The position numbers were made by a program, and so were the translations under genes. The notes beneath the pieces are model-generated. The model worked only from the letters and a program-made list of their open reading frames with translations. It was not told the origin of the DNA and did no database searches. 64,000 nucleotides of DNA, taken from Trichocoleus sp. FACHB-46 (GTDB taxonomy: Bacteria > Cyanobacteriota > Cyanobacteriia > FACHB-46). This document shows, piece by piece, positions 27,418 through 35,604 of this stretch (the first letter of the stretch is position 1; every line of letters begins with the position of its first letter). The DNA is taken from contig NZ_JACJOD010000076.1 in assembly GCF_014695385.1 (NCBI RefSeq), positions 143,042 to 207,041 of the forward strand. The letters are read 5' to 3'.

Positions 27418-28820
27418 TACACAAGAGGTAAGCAAATGCTAAAACAAGTGTTTCCTGGCTTCGATTCAACCAAAATCGTGCCCTGGTGCCGATTTTCCAC
27501 AATGCGTCGTACGGCTTCCAAGCCCAGCCCAGAGCCTTTGCCCACAGGTTTGGTCGTGAAAAATGGCTCAAAGATGCGTGACTGAGTTTCAGGCGGAATG
27601 CCATCGCCAGAATCCATGATGTCAACGCGGACAGAATGCTCTTTACGTTGCGTGGTAATGGTCAGCACTCCTTTGCCATTCATAGCATCAATGGCGTTAT
27701 CGATTAAGTTCGTCCACACCTGATTGAGTTCGCTGCCATAAACCAGTAACTTGGGCAGCTGCTTATCATAACACCGTTTAACTTGAACTCCCTGCTTGAG
27801 TTTATGAGCAAACAATCGCAAGGTATCTTCCAATCCTTGATGCACATCTACTTCTTGTCGAGTGCCTTGATCCAAGTAGGAATAGGACTTCATCGCTTGC
27901 ACCAGTTCTGAAATTCGCTCTGCTCCCCGCAGACCATGTTTGATCATGGATATCACCTCAAACGAAAGTGATAGCCATTGCAACCCAATCTCGCGTAATT
28001 CAGTGGGGTCATCTCGCCAACGCACCATCAGTTGGTCTAAGGTTTCAGTCTCAACGCCTCCCTCTGCTAGGGGTTCTGCCAGTTTCCAAGCTTGGCTAAC
28101 TCCATAGTCTTCTAGCCAATTTTCTAAGATTTCGGTGCGATCGCTCAGAGTTACAGCATCTACGCGATTGTTCAGAATCAAGTCATATCCCGTATCCCGC
28201 GCCTGTAGCCACTGTTGCGTATGTGCGTCATCCACTTGGCGTTTACCATAAACCAAGTTCATGCGCTGGAGTTCTAGAATGGCTGGCGGCATCTCTCGCA
28301 ATGCCCGCACCAGTGCGGCGGCGGGATTGTTGAGTTCATGAGCTAGACCTGCGGCTAGCGTGCCCAGGGCTGCCATTTTCTCCCGCCCCCGGATGAAGGA
28401 CTCTAACCCACGCAACCGTTGTTCCACAATACGGAACACCATCCGCTCGAACGTGCGGCATTCGTGCAACAGCGTCAGAAAGTCACTGGCCTCAATTTCG
28501 TGAAGATGGCAATCTGTGATGGCTCGCAGGGTCACTGGAGCAGGCTCATCTGTCAGGACTTGAACTTCTCCAAAGAAGGCGGGTGCTTGATGTCTCCCTA
28601 GCGGGATCTCTGTCCCCTCACTGCGACGGGTAATCAGCATTTGACCCTTTACCAGGATAAATAAGCCCCGATGCGGATCTCGCTCTTGAATTAGTGTCTC
28701 TCCAGCCTGCACCATCACAGTTTGAGTGCGATCGCACACCCACTCTAATCGGGTTTGGGACAGATGTTGAAACGCCTCCAGTTTGAGCAGGTCTTCGATG
28801 CACAACTTGCGATTCACCAT
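27417..28820 (-). CDS. Cyclic-nucleotide-binding-domain sensor histidine kinase
   Basis: The protein has 467 residues. A CRP-like cyclic-nucleotide-binding domain at ~10-130 includes GETLIQERDPHRGLFILVKG. Next comes a HisKA-like segment with His near 161 (AAGLAHELNNPAAALVRAL). The HATPase has NLIDNAIDAMNG and GKGSGLGLEAVRR. It is cytoplasmic. The ATG is separated by a single base from the stop of the REC-oxidoreductase gene upstream, so the two are translationally linked. The receiver on that partner, which has no DNA-binding output, is the obvious phosphate acceptor. CNB domains may sense cAMP/cGMP or other ligands, and the ligand is unknown here. Confidence 0.93.
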   Translation of the reverse strand: MVNRKLCIEDLLKLEAFQHLSQTRLEWVCDRTQTVMVQAGETLIQERDPHRGLFILVKGQMLITRRSEGTEIPLGRHQAPAFFGEVQVLTDEPAPVTLRAITDCHLHEIEASDFLTLLHECRTFERMVFRIVEQRLRGLESFIRGREKMAALGTLAAGLAHELNNPAAALVRALREMPPAILELQRMNLVYGKRQVDDAHTQQWLQARDTGYDLILNNRVDAVTLSDRTEILENWLEDYGVSQAWKLAEPLAEGGVETETLDQLMVRWRDDPTELREIGLQWLSLSFEVISMIKHGLRGAERISELVQAMKSYSYLDQGTRQEVDVHQGLEDTLRLFAHKLKQGVQVKRCYDKQLPKLLVYGSELNQVWTNLIDNAIDAMNGKGVLTITTQRKEHSVRVDIMDSGDGIPPETQSRIFEPFFTTKPVGKGSGLGLEAVRRIVENRHQGTILVESKPGNTCFSICLPLV

Positions 28821-28821
28821 G

Positions 28822-30483
28822 TCATACCTTACTTAGATAACGATGGATAAATTGCACCGCGATCGATCCTTCACCCACACCCGATGCCACCCGCTTCACG
28901 GAGTTATATCGCGCATCTCCGGCGGCAAAAATGCCGGGAACACTGGTTTCTAAAAGAAAAGGCGATCGATCCTGATTCCACCCTTTGGGAGGCTTGCCAT
29001 CGCGGATTAAGTCAGGCCCAGTCAGGATAAACCCTCGCTCATCTCGCTCTACTACGCCATCCAACCAATCGGTTTTGGGCATCGCCCCGATAAAGATAAA
29101 CAAAGAGGCAGCTTCGACGGTTTCGCTCTCGCCTGTGTGGATGTTTTTGATGACAATCGCCTCTAGGTTTTTGTCGCCTTTGACTTCCTCAACCGCACAA
29201 CCGACACAAACTTTGATATTATTTGTCGCTTCTATCTGGTCAATTAAGTACTGCGACATACTCTTGGTTAAGGGCGATCGCACCAACATCACGACTTCGA
29301 GGGCATATTTAGAGAAGTGCATCGCGGCTTGTCCAGCGGAGTTGGCACCGCCCACGATATAAACGGTTTCACCCTGGCAAGCGATCGCTTCGGTCATCGC
29401 TGCTCCGTAATAGACGCCCGCTCCACACAGTTGGTCCATGCCTGGCACATCCAACTTGCGATAGGCAACTCCGGTTGCTACTAACAGCGCGTGACAACTA
29501 ATTTCGCTGCCGTCGGCCAAATGCAGAATTCGGTAGGGATTAGTGATTTGGACTGCTGTTACTTCTTGAGGAGTGAGAATTTCTACCCCAAATCGCCGGG
29601 CTTGGGCTACCGCTCGCCGGGCCAAGTCTACCCCACTTAAGCCTACCGGAAATCCTAAATAATTCTCAATGCGCGAGCTAGAACCCGCTTGCCCGCCTGG
29701 GGCTTGGCGCTCAATCATGACGGTGCTGAGTCCTTCTGAGGCTCCGTAAACCGCAGCGGCTAACCCTGCTGGCCCGCCACCAATAATAGCCAGGTCGTAG
29801 AAAGGACGCTCTGCTTGGGTTTGTAAGCCAATCTTTTCTGCAATCGCCAGATTTGAGGGTTGAATTAACCGGGAACCATCAGGAAACAAAACTAGTGGCA
29901 ATTGTTGCTTGCCATCAGCTTCGGCATATTCCACTAGCTGCGTAGCTTCACCTTCTAGTTCAATATCTAACCATTGGTAAGGGACTTGGTTTCGCGCCAG
30001 AAAGTCTTTCACTTGATGAGACAAGGGAGACCAGCGGTTGCCAACTACCCGAATGCCCTCGAAGGGGGGCCGAAAGGACGCAAACCAGTCGTCTAGCAAA
30101 TCATCTAAAATCGGGTACAACCGCTCTTCAGGAGGGTCCCAAGGCTTGAGTAGGTAATAGTCGATCTGGATACTATTGATGGCTCGAATGGCAGCATCTG
30201 TATCCGCATAGGCCGTGAGCAAGGCCCGCTTGGAGTTCGGGTACATATCCAGAGCCTGCTCTAGAAACTCAACTCCGCTCATTTGCGGCATGCGTTGGTC
30301 TACCAAGAAGAGCGCCACAAACTCATTGCGTAGCTTGAGCTGTTGTAAGGCATCCAATGCCGCCTGCCCAGAATCCGCTCGCACAATCCGGAAGCGATCG
30401 CCATACTGATGCCGTAAATCCCGTGACACTGTTTGCAGCACATCTGGATCATCATCCACGGTGAGAATTACAGGTTTTGCCAT
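28822..30483 (-). CDS. Receiver / glutaredoxin-like / thioredoxin-reductase-like flavoprotein fusion
   Basis: The ATG at 30483 is preferred over the in-frame GTG at 30486 because AGGAG sits 8 nt before it; the protein then has 553 residues. In the numbering used here, which counts from the GTG, a CheY-like receiver spans ~5-125 with the phospho-Asp at ~63 in LVDQRMPQMSG. A glutaredoxin-like fold spans ~145-225, where CxxC is replaced by SPLS. A thioredoxin-reductase-like FAD/NAD(P)H domain follows, with GGGPAGLAAA near 236 and a second VGGANSAGQAA near 378. The position of the reductase CxxC is occupied by GAAM near 361-364. Both redox-active disulfides are therefore absent, and the flavin may pass electrons directly to an unknown acceptor. 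The gene is paired with the CNB kinase and follows the UBP zinc-finger gene. Confidence 0.93.
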   Translation of the reverse strand: MAKPVILTVDDDPDVLQTVSRDLRHQYGDRFRIVRADSGQAALDALQQLKLRNEFVALFLVDQRMPQMSGVEFLEQALDMYPNSKRALLTAYADTDAAIRAINSIQIDYYLLKPWDPPEERLYPILDDLLDDWFASFRPPFEGIRVVGNRWSPLSHQVKDFLARNQVPYQWLDIELEGEATQLVEYAEADGKQQLPLVLFPDGSRLIQPSNLAIAEKIGLQTQAERPFYDLAIIGGGPAGLAAAVYGASEGLSTVMIERQAPGGQAGSSSRIENYLGFPVGLSGVDLARRAVAQARRFGVEILTPQEVTAVQITNPYRILHLADGSEISCHALLVATGVAYRKLDVPGMDQLCGAGVYYGAAMTEAIACQGETVYIVGGANSAGQAAMHFSKYALEVVMLVRSPLTKSMSQYLIDQIEATNNIKVCVGCAVEEVKGDKNLEAIVIKNIHTGESETVEAASLFIFIGAMPKTDWLDGVVERDERGFILTGPDLIRDGKPPKGWNQDRSPFLLETSVPGIFAAGDARYNSVKRVASGVGEGSIAVQFIHRYLSKV

Positions 30484-30654
30484 CACTCAATCTCCTGTTA
30501 TTCAACGGCCACAGTTAGGAATTTTGTATACCATTTATCGATTTGATGCTGCATTAACGTATACATATTCAGCATTTCTAGATAGAGAGCTATCTCAAAC
30601 GCGATTCCGTTCGGGGAAAAAGCCAGACGCTCACTGAATTGATTAATTGATGGC

Positions 30655-30930
30655 TCAGTAGTTCTTTCCCTCCTCATCGGTAAAACACCACAGCCATTGT
30701 TCTCCTAATTCCGCTGAACTAATCACAGCATGTCCGCTCTCCTCATAATGACGACGTGCATGCTGATTTTTGGAGGAATCGCAGCATAGCATCTTGCCGC
30801 AGGTCTGACAGATTCGCAGATGTACCCAGCGATCGTTAGTCCGCATGCACTCTTCACACCGGAACATGGGGTAGTTAGCCTTCGGAATCAAGTTCTCCAG
30901 AGTCATTCCATTGAGATGTTGACAAGGCAT
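30655..30930 (-). CDS. UBP-type zinc finger protein
   Basis: The protein has 91 residues and is a single ZnF-UBP domain. Cys and His ligands are spaced as C-x-H at the start, then C-E-E-C, C-Q-T-C, L-C-C-D and two H-rich segments (NQHARRHYEESGHAV). In eukaryotes this fold binds the free C-terminus of ubiquitin; in bacteria its target is unknown. It is small, soluble and encoded 171 bp upstream of the REC-flavoprotein gene. From memory this trio recurs in other bacteria, so the finger may recruit a protein to the flavoenzyme. Confidence 0.9.
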   Translation of the reverse strand: MPCQHLNGMTLENLIPKANYPMFRCEECMRTNDRWVHLRICQTCGKMLCCDSSKNQHARRHYEESGHAVISSAELGEQWLWCFTDEEGKNY

Positions 30931-31007
30931 AGGTTTTTACTATGTGAATGAGTAGGAAGTTTGTTTGGAGAAGAATAAATAGCCTTTCCTGACAACTCCA
31001 TATAGTT

Positions 31008-31592
31008 TTATGGAAGGGGATACAGCCATTTGCAAAATAGTTGAGTTAGGTGTGGCATGATGAGATAAGTGAGCAAGGCAACACTGAAGCCTGTACTGAT
31101 CAGTTGCTGGACCAATATAGGCAAATCAGACATTAGTGGTGCCAGCAAATGGTTCGAGATAGGAAGCGTGAGAAATACTCCTAGCCACGTCACTAACACC
31201 ATTTTGTAGCGAGGGGGCGGCATCTCCACTCTGTTTGGGAGTGTAAACCAGGTTTCCAGTCCGGTTAGGGTTTGAACCGCTTCAGGCTTTTCAATTAGGG
31301 GCTGCAATCGCGCCAGCCACTCTTGCCGGATATCAGATTCTAGCCAAGTTTTGAGGTTACTGTACTGATCGAATTTGAGGATGGCAACATATTCCGGGTG
31401 AGTATGATTCCACGGTCGAATTACATTGACTCCCAAGTGTCCTCTAAACTTTTGGGCAACCGCAGCGATACCGTGCAACCACTCTTCATACCCATGCTCG
31501 CGCCCAGGGCGAACCGTATGAGAAATGATGGCAGTGACCTGCTGAGTTTTTGCATCTGTACCAATTGCTTGGGGTTCAAACATGAAATGCAA
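31008..31592 (-). CDS. Antibiotic biosynthesis monooxygenase-like protein with C-terminal membrane segments
   Basis: The protein has 194 residues; a second ATG at codon 4 is an equally good start. An ABM ferredoxin-like domain covers ~18-110 (HTVRPGREHGYEEWLHGI, GVNVIRPWNHTHPEYVAI). Two hydrophobic segments (~131-150 and ~160-185) follow, so the domain is membrane-tethered. This ABM-plus-membrane layout is common and usually lacks assigned function. Enzymatic activity on a quinone or aromatic substrate is possible but not shown. Confidence 0.85.
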   Translation of the reverse strand: MHFMFEPQAIGTDAKTQQVTAIISHTVRPGREHGYEEWLHGIAAVAQKFRGHLGVNVIRPWNHTHPEYVAILKFDQYSNLKTWLESDIRQEWLARLQPLIEKPEAVQTLTGLETWFTLPNRVEMPPPRYKMVLVTWLGVFLTLPISNHLLAPLMSDLPILVQQLISTGFSVALLTYLIMPHLTQLFCKWLYPLP

Positions 31593-31692
31593 CCTCAGTG
31601 AGCGATCGCTTCAGACCAATGGAGTATCCACTAAATGTTCTGCCAGAAACCAAACCTGTAACTCGTTCGCAACACTTGACTCACTAACATGA

Positions 31693-32529
31693 TTATCCCT
31701 CTTTGAGAAAGTCTAGCAGTGCGGGGTTGACTTGTTCTGCATGAGTCCAGTTGATAGCGTGAGGACCATCAGGTATCACCACTAGACGACTACCTTTAAT
31801 GAGATTCGGTAACCTGTTACCAGTGGAAGCGATCGGCAGGATGCGATCAGCCTCCCCTTGAATGATCAGGGTTGGCACATCAATGTGGGGCAAGTCATCC
31901 CGGAAATCGGTCAACCAGGAGGGTACACAGTCCAAGGTTCCTTTCGCAGAAGCTCCTGCCGCAACATTCCAACTCATCTGGATGGCCTCATTGCTGATGC
32001 GATCGCCGAGAAATACATCGACATTAAAGAAATTGTGAAGAAATGTAGAGAGATAGGCGGGACGGTCTGCGACAATGCTCTTCATAATGCCATCGAAGAC
32101 GCTTTGATCCACTCCTTCCGGGTTATCGTCGGTCTTCAACAGGAAGGGGGGCACCGGAGCCATTAGTACTGCTTTACTCACCCGCTCTGAGCCGTACTTG
32201 CCGAGATAGCGCGTCACTTCACCCGTCCCCATCGAGAAGCCAACCAGCAAAACATCACGCAGGTCCAGTTCTGTGATGAGTGTGTTTAAATCTGCGGCGA
32301 AGGTGTCGTAGTCATAGCCAAAGGATGGCTGACTAGAGTTGCCAAAACCCCGGCGATCGTACGTGATGACTCGGTAGCCTGCTGCCAGCAAAACCCCTAC
32401 TTGCTTTTCCCAGGAATGTCCGTTCAACGGAAAACCGTGAATGAGAACCACAGGCTGACCTGTTCCGTGGTCTTCGTAGTAGATATCGATAGTGCCAGAA
32501 TTTTCTTTGCCAACGGTGACGTAAGACAC
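31693..32529 (-). CDS. Alpha/beta hydrolase, chloroperoxidase-like
   Basis: The chosen start is GTG at 32529 (V-S-Y-V-T-V), because GGAG lies 8 nt before it and homologues start here; an ATG 13 codons upstream overlaps that ribosome site. The protein has 278 residues. The oxyanion motif is LIHGFPLNG, the nucleophile Ser lies in VGFSMGTGE, the acid Asp in GEADRILP, and the His in DGPHAINW. The fold resembles cofactor-free haloperoxidases and esterases, which usually hydrolyse esters and perhydrolyse acids. Its substrate is unknown. There is no signal peptide. Confidence 0.9.
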   Translation of the reverse strand: MSYVTVGKENSGTIDIYYEDHGTGQPVVLIHGFPLNGHSWEKQVGVLLAAGYRVITYDRRGFGNSSQPSFGYDYDTFAADLNTLITELDLRDVLLVGFSMGTGEVTRYLGKYGSERVSKAVLMAPVPPFLLKTDDNPEGVDQSVFDGIMKSIVADRPAYLSTFLHNFFNVDVFLGDRISNEAIQMSWNVAAGASAKGTLDCVPSWLTDFRDDLPHIDVPTLIIQGEADRILPIASTGNRLPNLIKGSRLVVIPDGPHAINWTHAEQVNPALLDFLKEG

Positions 32530-32622
32530 TTTAAAGTCTCCTTTCTGTGAGTAAGTCTGTGGAATCATTCACCTGTGCCAAGAGGCTACTCTTCTTGGCC
32601 ACAAAACAGTATTTCAACTAAG

Positions 32623-33435
32623 CTAGGATGCTTTCATCGCAGCAGTTGCAGCCGCCTCGATAAATTTAGCAACCTCTTTGGGATGAGAGACAAAGGGCAC
32701 ATGACTGGACTTGATCTCGCTAGTTTTGGCACCGATGCGTTTTGCCATAAAGCGCTCAAGTTCAGGGTTGATCGCCCGGTCTTCTTGAGTCACGAGATAC
32801 CAGGAGGGAATTGTTTTCCAGGCAGCGCGATCCACTGCTTGATTGAAAGCGATACTAGCGACTGGCTTTTGGGTCGCTGCCATCACTCGGGCCTCAGCTA
32901 AGGAAACATCCTGAGCAAAGAACTCATGTAGCTTGGCTCGATCAATGAAGAGAAAGCCTGCGGTATCAGGCACAATTGCGGTGCTGAGTGGGGGGGCTGC
33001 ATACCTACCATTCAACTCACTAATTTTTTCGCCTGCTTCGGGGGCAAAACCAGCGATATAAACCAATGCCTTGACTTGTGGGTTGGTAGCTGCCGCGCTC
33101 GTAATCACGCTTCCCCCATAAGAATGTCCAACCACCACGACAGCACCCTTCTGAGCATCAATCACTCGCTTAGTGGTGGCAATATCTTCTGGGAGAGAGG
33201 TGAGCGTATTCTGCACAGCCGTCACAGTGTAGCCATCTTGTTCTAGCAACGGAATGATGTGTTGCCAGGATGTGGCATCAGCGAAGGTACCGTGAACCAG
33301 AACGATCGCGGGTTTGGAGTTGGAGCTTTGGGTTACTTCCTTAGAAGTGGCTACTTCTGCACGTATCAGCACAATTATTGAAACACTGAATGCCAGTAGC
33401 AACAGCAAAAGTTTTTGAATTTTGATGATTAGCAT
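32623..33435 (-). CDS. Exported alpha/beta hydrolase
   Basis: The protein has 270 residues. A hydrophobic signal peptide or anchor (~8-27) precedes the hydrolase fold: VLVHGTFADATSW, nucleophile Ser in VVGHSYGGSV, and catalytic His near the C-terminus in SSHVPFVSHP. This is the salicylate-esterase/MEKHLA-like group of small hydrolases. The first codons and upstream DNA match the interior of the nearby DsbA-like gene (GGTGGAGTATGC), so the start region was acquired by recombination and the original promoter and N-terminus may be lost. A Shine-Dalgarno-like GGAG lies too close to the ATG. Confidence 0.82.
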   Translation of the reverse strand: MLIIKIQKLLLLLLAFSVSIIVLIRAEVATSKEVTQSSNSKPAIVLVHGTFADATSWQHIIPLLEQDGYTVTAVQNTLTSLPEDIATTKRVIDAQKGAVVVVGHSYGGSVITSAAATNPQVKALVYIAGFAPEAGEKISELNGRYAAPPLSTAIVPDTAGFLFIDRAKLHEFFAQDVSLAEARVMAATQKPVASIAFNQAVDRAAWKTIPSWYLVTQEDRAINPELERFMAKRIGAKTSEIKSSHVPFVSHPKEVAKFIEAAATAAMKAS

Positions 33436-33568
33436 ACTCCACCAAATAGCCGCTTCTTCATACTTGTTGATAGGATGAATTTGAGGTTGAGGGAACTACC
33501 GAAACACAAAACATAGATAGTCTCCCGCAGCAGAGGTCGCATCGAGCTATCTTTGGATTGTCTTAATT
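33420..33568 (-). pseudogene. Relic of DsbA-like gene, internally deleted
   Basis: Two blocks match the intact DsbA-like gene at 34798-35403 on the same strand. Bases ~33422-33450 match ~34996-35024, and bases ~33484-33560 match ~35135-35215 (shared GAGGGAACT-CCGAAACACAAA-CATAGATA). The sequence between is shortened and frames are broken. It is joined on one side to the hydrolase start and on the other to repeat copy A. Confidence 0.8.
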
Positions 33569-33574
33569 TGCATC

Positions 33575-33692
33575 ACCCTAATTTAGGGAACTCCCTCAGA
33601 TCTGTCGTCCATTCCAAGTTCATACTTGCAGCCACACAACGATCAGCCATTAGGCAATCTGAAGTATGGGGTTGGCATCCAACTTAAGTTCA
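33575..33692 (-). repeat. ~118-bp dispersed repeat, copy A
   Basis: The dyad CCCTAATTTAGGG at 33576-33588 and the palindrome AACTTAAGTT at 33681-33690 mark the ends. CATACTT and AAGTATG form an inner inverted repeat. Copies B (35487), C (42954) and D (62142) share the order of elements. Strand is given for the direction in which the CCCTAA end leads toward a gene; here it faces the hydrolase through a DsbA relic. Confidence 0.85.
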
Positions 33693-33727
33693 GATCTATC
33701 TCAAACTTAGAGGCAAAACTCATAGTG

Positions 33728-33861
33728 CCGTCATTAATGAAGATACGGATATGGCTGTGATTACTCAGGCTAAAGATGAGGTTGAGGCGATCGCGCTGTT
33801 CCGCCAAGTGCAACCCGATGTAGCCTTAATGGATTTGCATTAAAACGAAGGATTGCCAGTC
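33728..33861 (+). pseudogene. Internally deleted NarL-type response-regulator relic
   Basis: The first ~110 bp match the receiver part of the intact regulator at 42289 (ATTAATGAAGA, GGATATGGCTGT, CAAGTGCAACCCGA). The sequence then jumps directly to the last codons (GGATTGCCAGTCTGTAA). The helix-turn-helix and most of the receiver are deleted. Confidence 0.88.
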
Positions 33862-33879
33862 TGTAAGCTTGGCACCTTA

Positions 33880-33935
33880 GCTTACTCCCTTCCCGCCCAA
33901 AGATTAGGAACTAAGTGAAAAGATAAGCCCGGATA
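33880..33935 (-). mobile_element. End of an IS630-like element
   Basis: CTTACTCCCTTCCC and the following ~45 bases match the terminus of the transposase relic at 62281-62330 with few changes. The IS end interrupts the hydrolase relic and supplies its last codons in frame. Confidence 0.7.
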
Positions 33936-34106
33936 ATCCGGTGCGATCAGATGGAATTTATCAGCAAGCGCAGGCATGAGATTGCGGAACATGTGAGAGG
34001 AGGTCGGGAAGCGGTGCAACAGCAAAATCGTTGGATTGTCACGGGAACCAACTTCTCGATAAAAGATATCTAAACTATCGATCGCGATCGTGCAATATGT
34101 GATCAT
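33882..34106 (-). pseudogene. Truncated alpha/beta hydrolase, N-terminal 61 codons only
   Basis: The 74-residue frame matches the start of the intact hydrolase at 44937 ([32 protein letters not shown]) and then changes abruptly after APDYPG into IS-derived sequence. The nucleophile Ser, acid and His are all lost, and the Gly of the HGFP oxyanion motif is Arg (LHRFP). It is not a working enzyme. It lies directly downstream of the DUF981 gene, mirroring the order at 43.9-45.8 kb. Confidence 0.9.
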
Positions 34107-34168
34107 GGAATGCCCCCTAGTGGACTTATTGGTTTATTGAAGGCAAAACTGTGGTGCATTTACGGCAA

Positions 34169-34738
34169 CTACTTTGGCATGGGTTGCCACGTCGAGAAGT
34201 TAGCAAGGTGTGCCCAGTAAGAACTCAATCCAATAAACGTAAAGATGAGAGCTGCCGTAATTAATACAATTGCTCCAATACTTCGCAGAAACCAATTCTT
34301 CTTGAAGTAGAGCGTTGGGGCAGAGAAAACTCCTCCGAGACCAACTAGAATGAACCCAAGTCCTGCCAACAGGGAAATCGGTATTGCGCCTAGGTTGATG
34401 ATACGAAAGCCAATTACAAGCGATACAAGTCCTGCAAAGAAGCCATAAGCACCGAGGGTCAGCAGGTCCCAACCCATTGCCAGAGCGAGTGAAGTTCCGA
34501 CGAGGAGAATGCCAAACAGGACTGTTGTTTCACCAAAAGCAATATTGAAACTACCAATCACAGGCCAAGTCAACGTCATGTGTAAGCCAGTGACTAACGC
34601 GATCGCACCCACGACCCCGAAGCCTGGAATCCAACGTCTCTGATTTGACTCACCCAGACCGAAATACACATAGGCAGCTAATAGAGCCAGGCCAGCCGCC
34701 AGGTTAATGAGCATGAGTGTAATGTAATCAATAAACAT
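34169..34738 (-). CDS. DUF981-like multi-spanning membrane protein, copy 1
   Basis: The protein has 189 residues with about six hydrophobic segments; an AGGAGATCTC ribosome site precedes the ATG. I recognise the DUF981-type pattern: an opening FIDYITLMLINLAAGLAL, the motif GLHMTLTWP, and NIAFGETTVLFG in the centre. Function is unknown. It is about 85% identical by eye to the copy at 43867-44442. It lies 59 bp downstream of the DsbA-like gene, so they probably share a transcript. The paired conserved His and Glu/Thr in membrane segments hint at metal or haem contact, which is speculative. Confidence 0.85.
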   Translation of the reverse strand: MFIDYITLMLINLAAGLALLAAYVYFGLGESNQRRWIPGFGVVGAIALVTGLHMTLTWPVIGSFNIAFGETTVLFGILLVGTSLALAMGWDLLTLGAYGFFAGLVSLVIGFRIINLGAIPISLLAGLGFILVGLGGVFSAPTLYFKKNWFLRSIGAIVLITAALIFTFIGLSSYWAHLANFSTWQPMPK

Positions 34739-34797
34739 GAGATCTCCTATAAATGCTCGGTTTTATTGAGACGTAGATAAAGAGTGTGGAATGCTGA

Positions 34798-35403
34798 TTA
34801 ATCACCTGAATTGGGGGCAATAGCTGCCATCAATGGCTCAATGTCCCAGCGATCGCGATACCGCCTCCCATTGATAAACAGGGCTGGCGCAGCTTCGACG
34901 CCACTTTGCATTCCGCTGGTGATATCCTCATTGATACGATCGCGGTGCACTTGTCTGCTGATGGCTCGCAAAAACTGGCAGATATCGAGTCCGAGATCAT
35001 TGGCATACTCCACCAAATAGCCACTGCCTAAGGCTTGTTGATGGGTGAATAACATATCGTGCATCTGCCAGAACTGCCCCTGTGCCCCTGCTGCTAGAGC
35101 TGCTGCCGCTGCCTTTTGAGCTTGAGGATGGAGTTGAAGTTGAGGGAACTGCCGAAACACAAAGCATAGATAATTTTCCTCCGCGAAGGTCACATCAAGC
35201 TGTGCTTGAATTGCCTTAATTAAGGAATAAAGTTCTTTACACTCAAGACACTGATAATCTCCATACTCAACGAGCACCACGTTGGCATCGAGTTTTCCCT
35301 GGCGGTAGTCTCGCTCGGAGGGAGGTAGCACTAACGAGTTGCGTTCACTCTGTATCTCCATTGGAGAATCGCCAGATGCTTCTTCAGAAATATCGTGACT
35401 CAT
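34798..35403 (-). CDS. DsbA/thioredoxin-fold oxidoreductase
   Basis: The chosen ATG is at 35403 (MSHDISEEA); the frame extends six codons further. The protein has 201 residues. Its CxxC is CLEC in YGDYQCLECKEL near residue 56, followed by a DsbA-type helical insert with HPQAQKAAAAALAAG. The cis-Pro loop is AAPALFING. There is no signal peptide, so it probably acts in the cytoplasm as a thiol reductase, like the FrnE/DsbA-like group. Repeat copy B lies 85 bp upstream and may carry its control elements; TetR is encoded just beyond. A decayed second copy lies at 33420-33568. Confidence 0.9.
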   Translation of the reverse strand: MSHDISEEASGDSPMEIQSERNSLVLPPSERDYRQGKLDANVVLVEYGDYQCLECKELYSLIKAIQAQLDVTFAEENYLCFVFRQFPQLQLHPQAQKAAAAALAAGAQGQFWQMHDMLFTHQQALGSGYLVEYANDLGLDICQFLRAISRQVHRDRINEDITSGMQSGVEAAPALFINGRRYRDRWDIEPLMAAIAPNSGD

Positions 35404-35486
35404 GCTAAACCTGAGAAGCAAAGAGGGTTCATTATACGAGACGTACTGTGAAATCTCTTTGCCTCAGCCCTAGAACTGTTTGTATG

Positions 35487-35604
35487 ACCCTAATTTAGGG
35501 GACTAACGCTAAGCTGTCTTCCATTCAAGGTCCATTGTTGAAGCCATACAACGATCAATCTTTGGGTAATCAAAGGTATTGGCTTGATGTCAAACTTAAG
35601 TTCA
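35487..35604 (-). repeat. ~118-bp dispersed repeat, copy B
   Basis: CCCTAATTTAGGG at 35488-35500 faces the DsbA-like gene 85 bp away. AACTTAAGTT at 35593-35602 runs into the TetR stop codon. The inner CCATACTT/AAGTATGG pair is degraded here (CCATTGTT, GGTATTGG). Confidence 0.85.

Noticed and set aside
27460..27475. AACCAAAATCGT resembling half of the parS palindrome
   Set aside because: No matching second arm and it lies in the coding sequence of the CNB kinase; likely chance.
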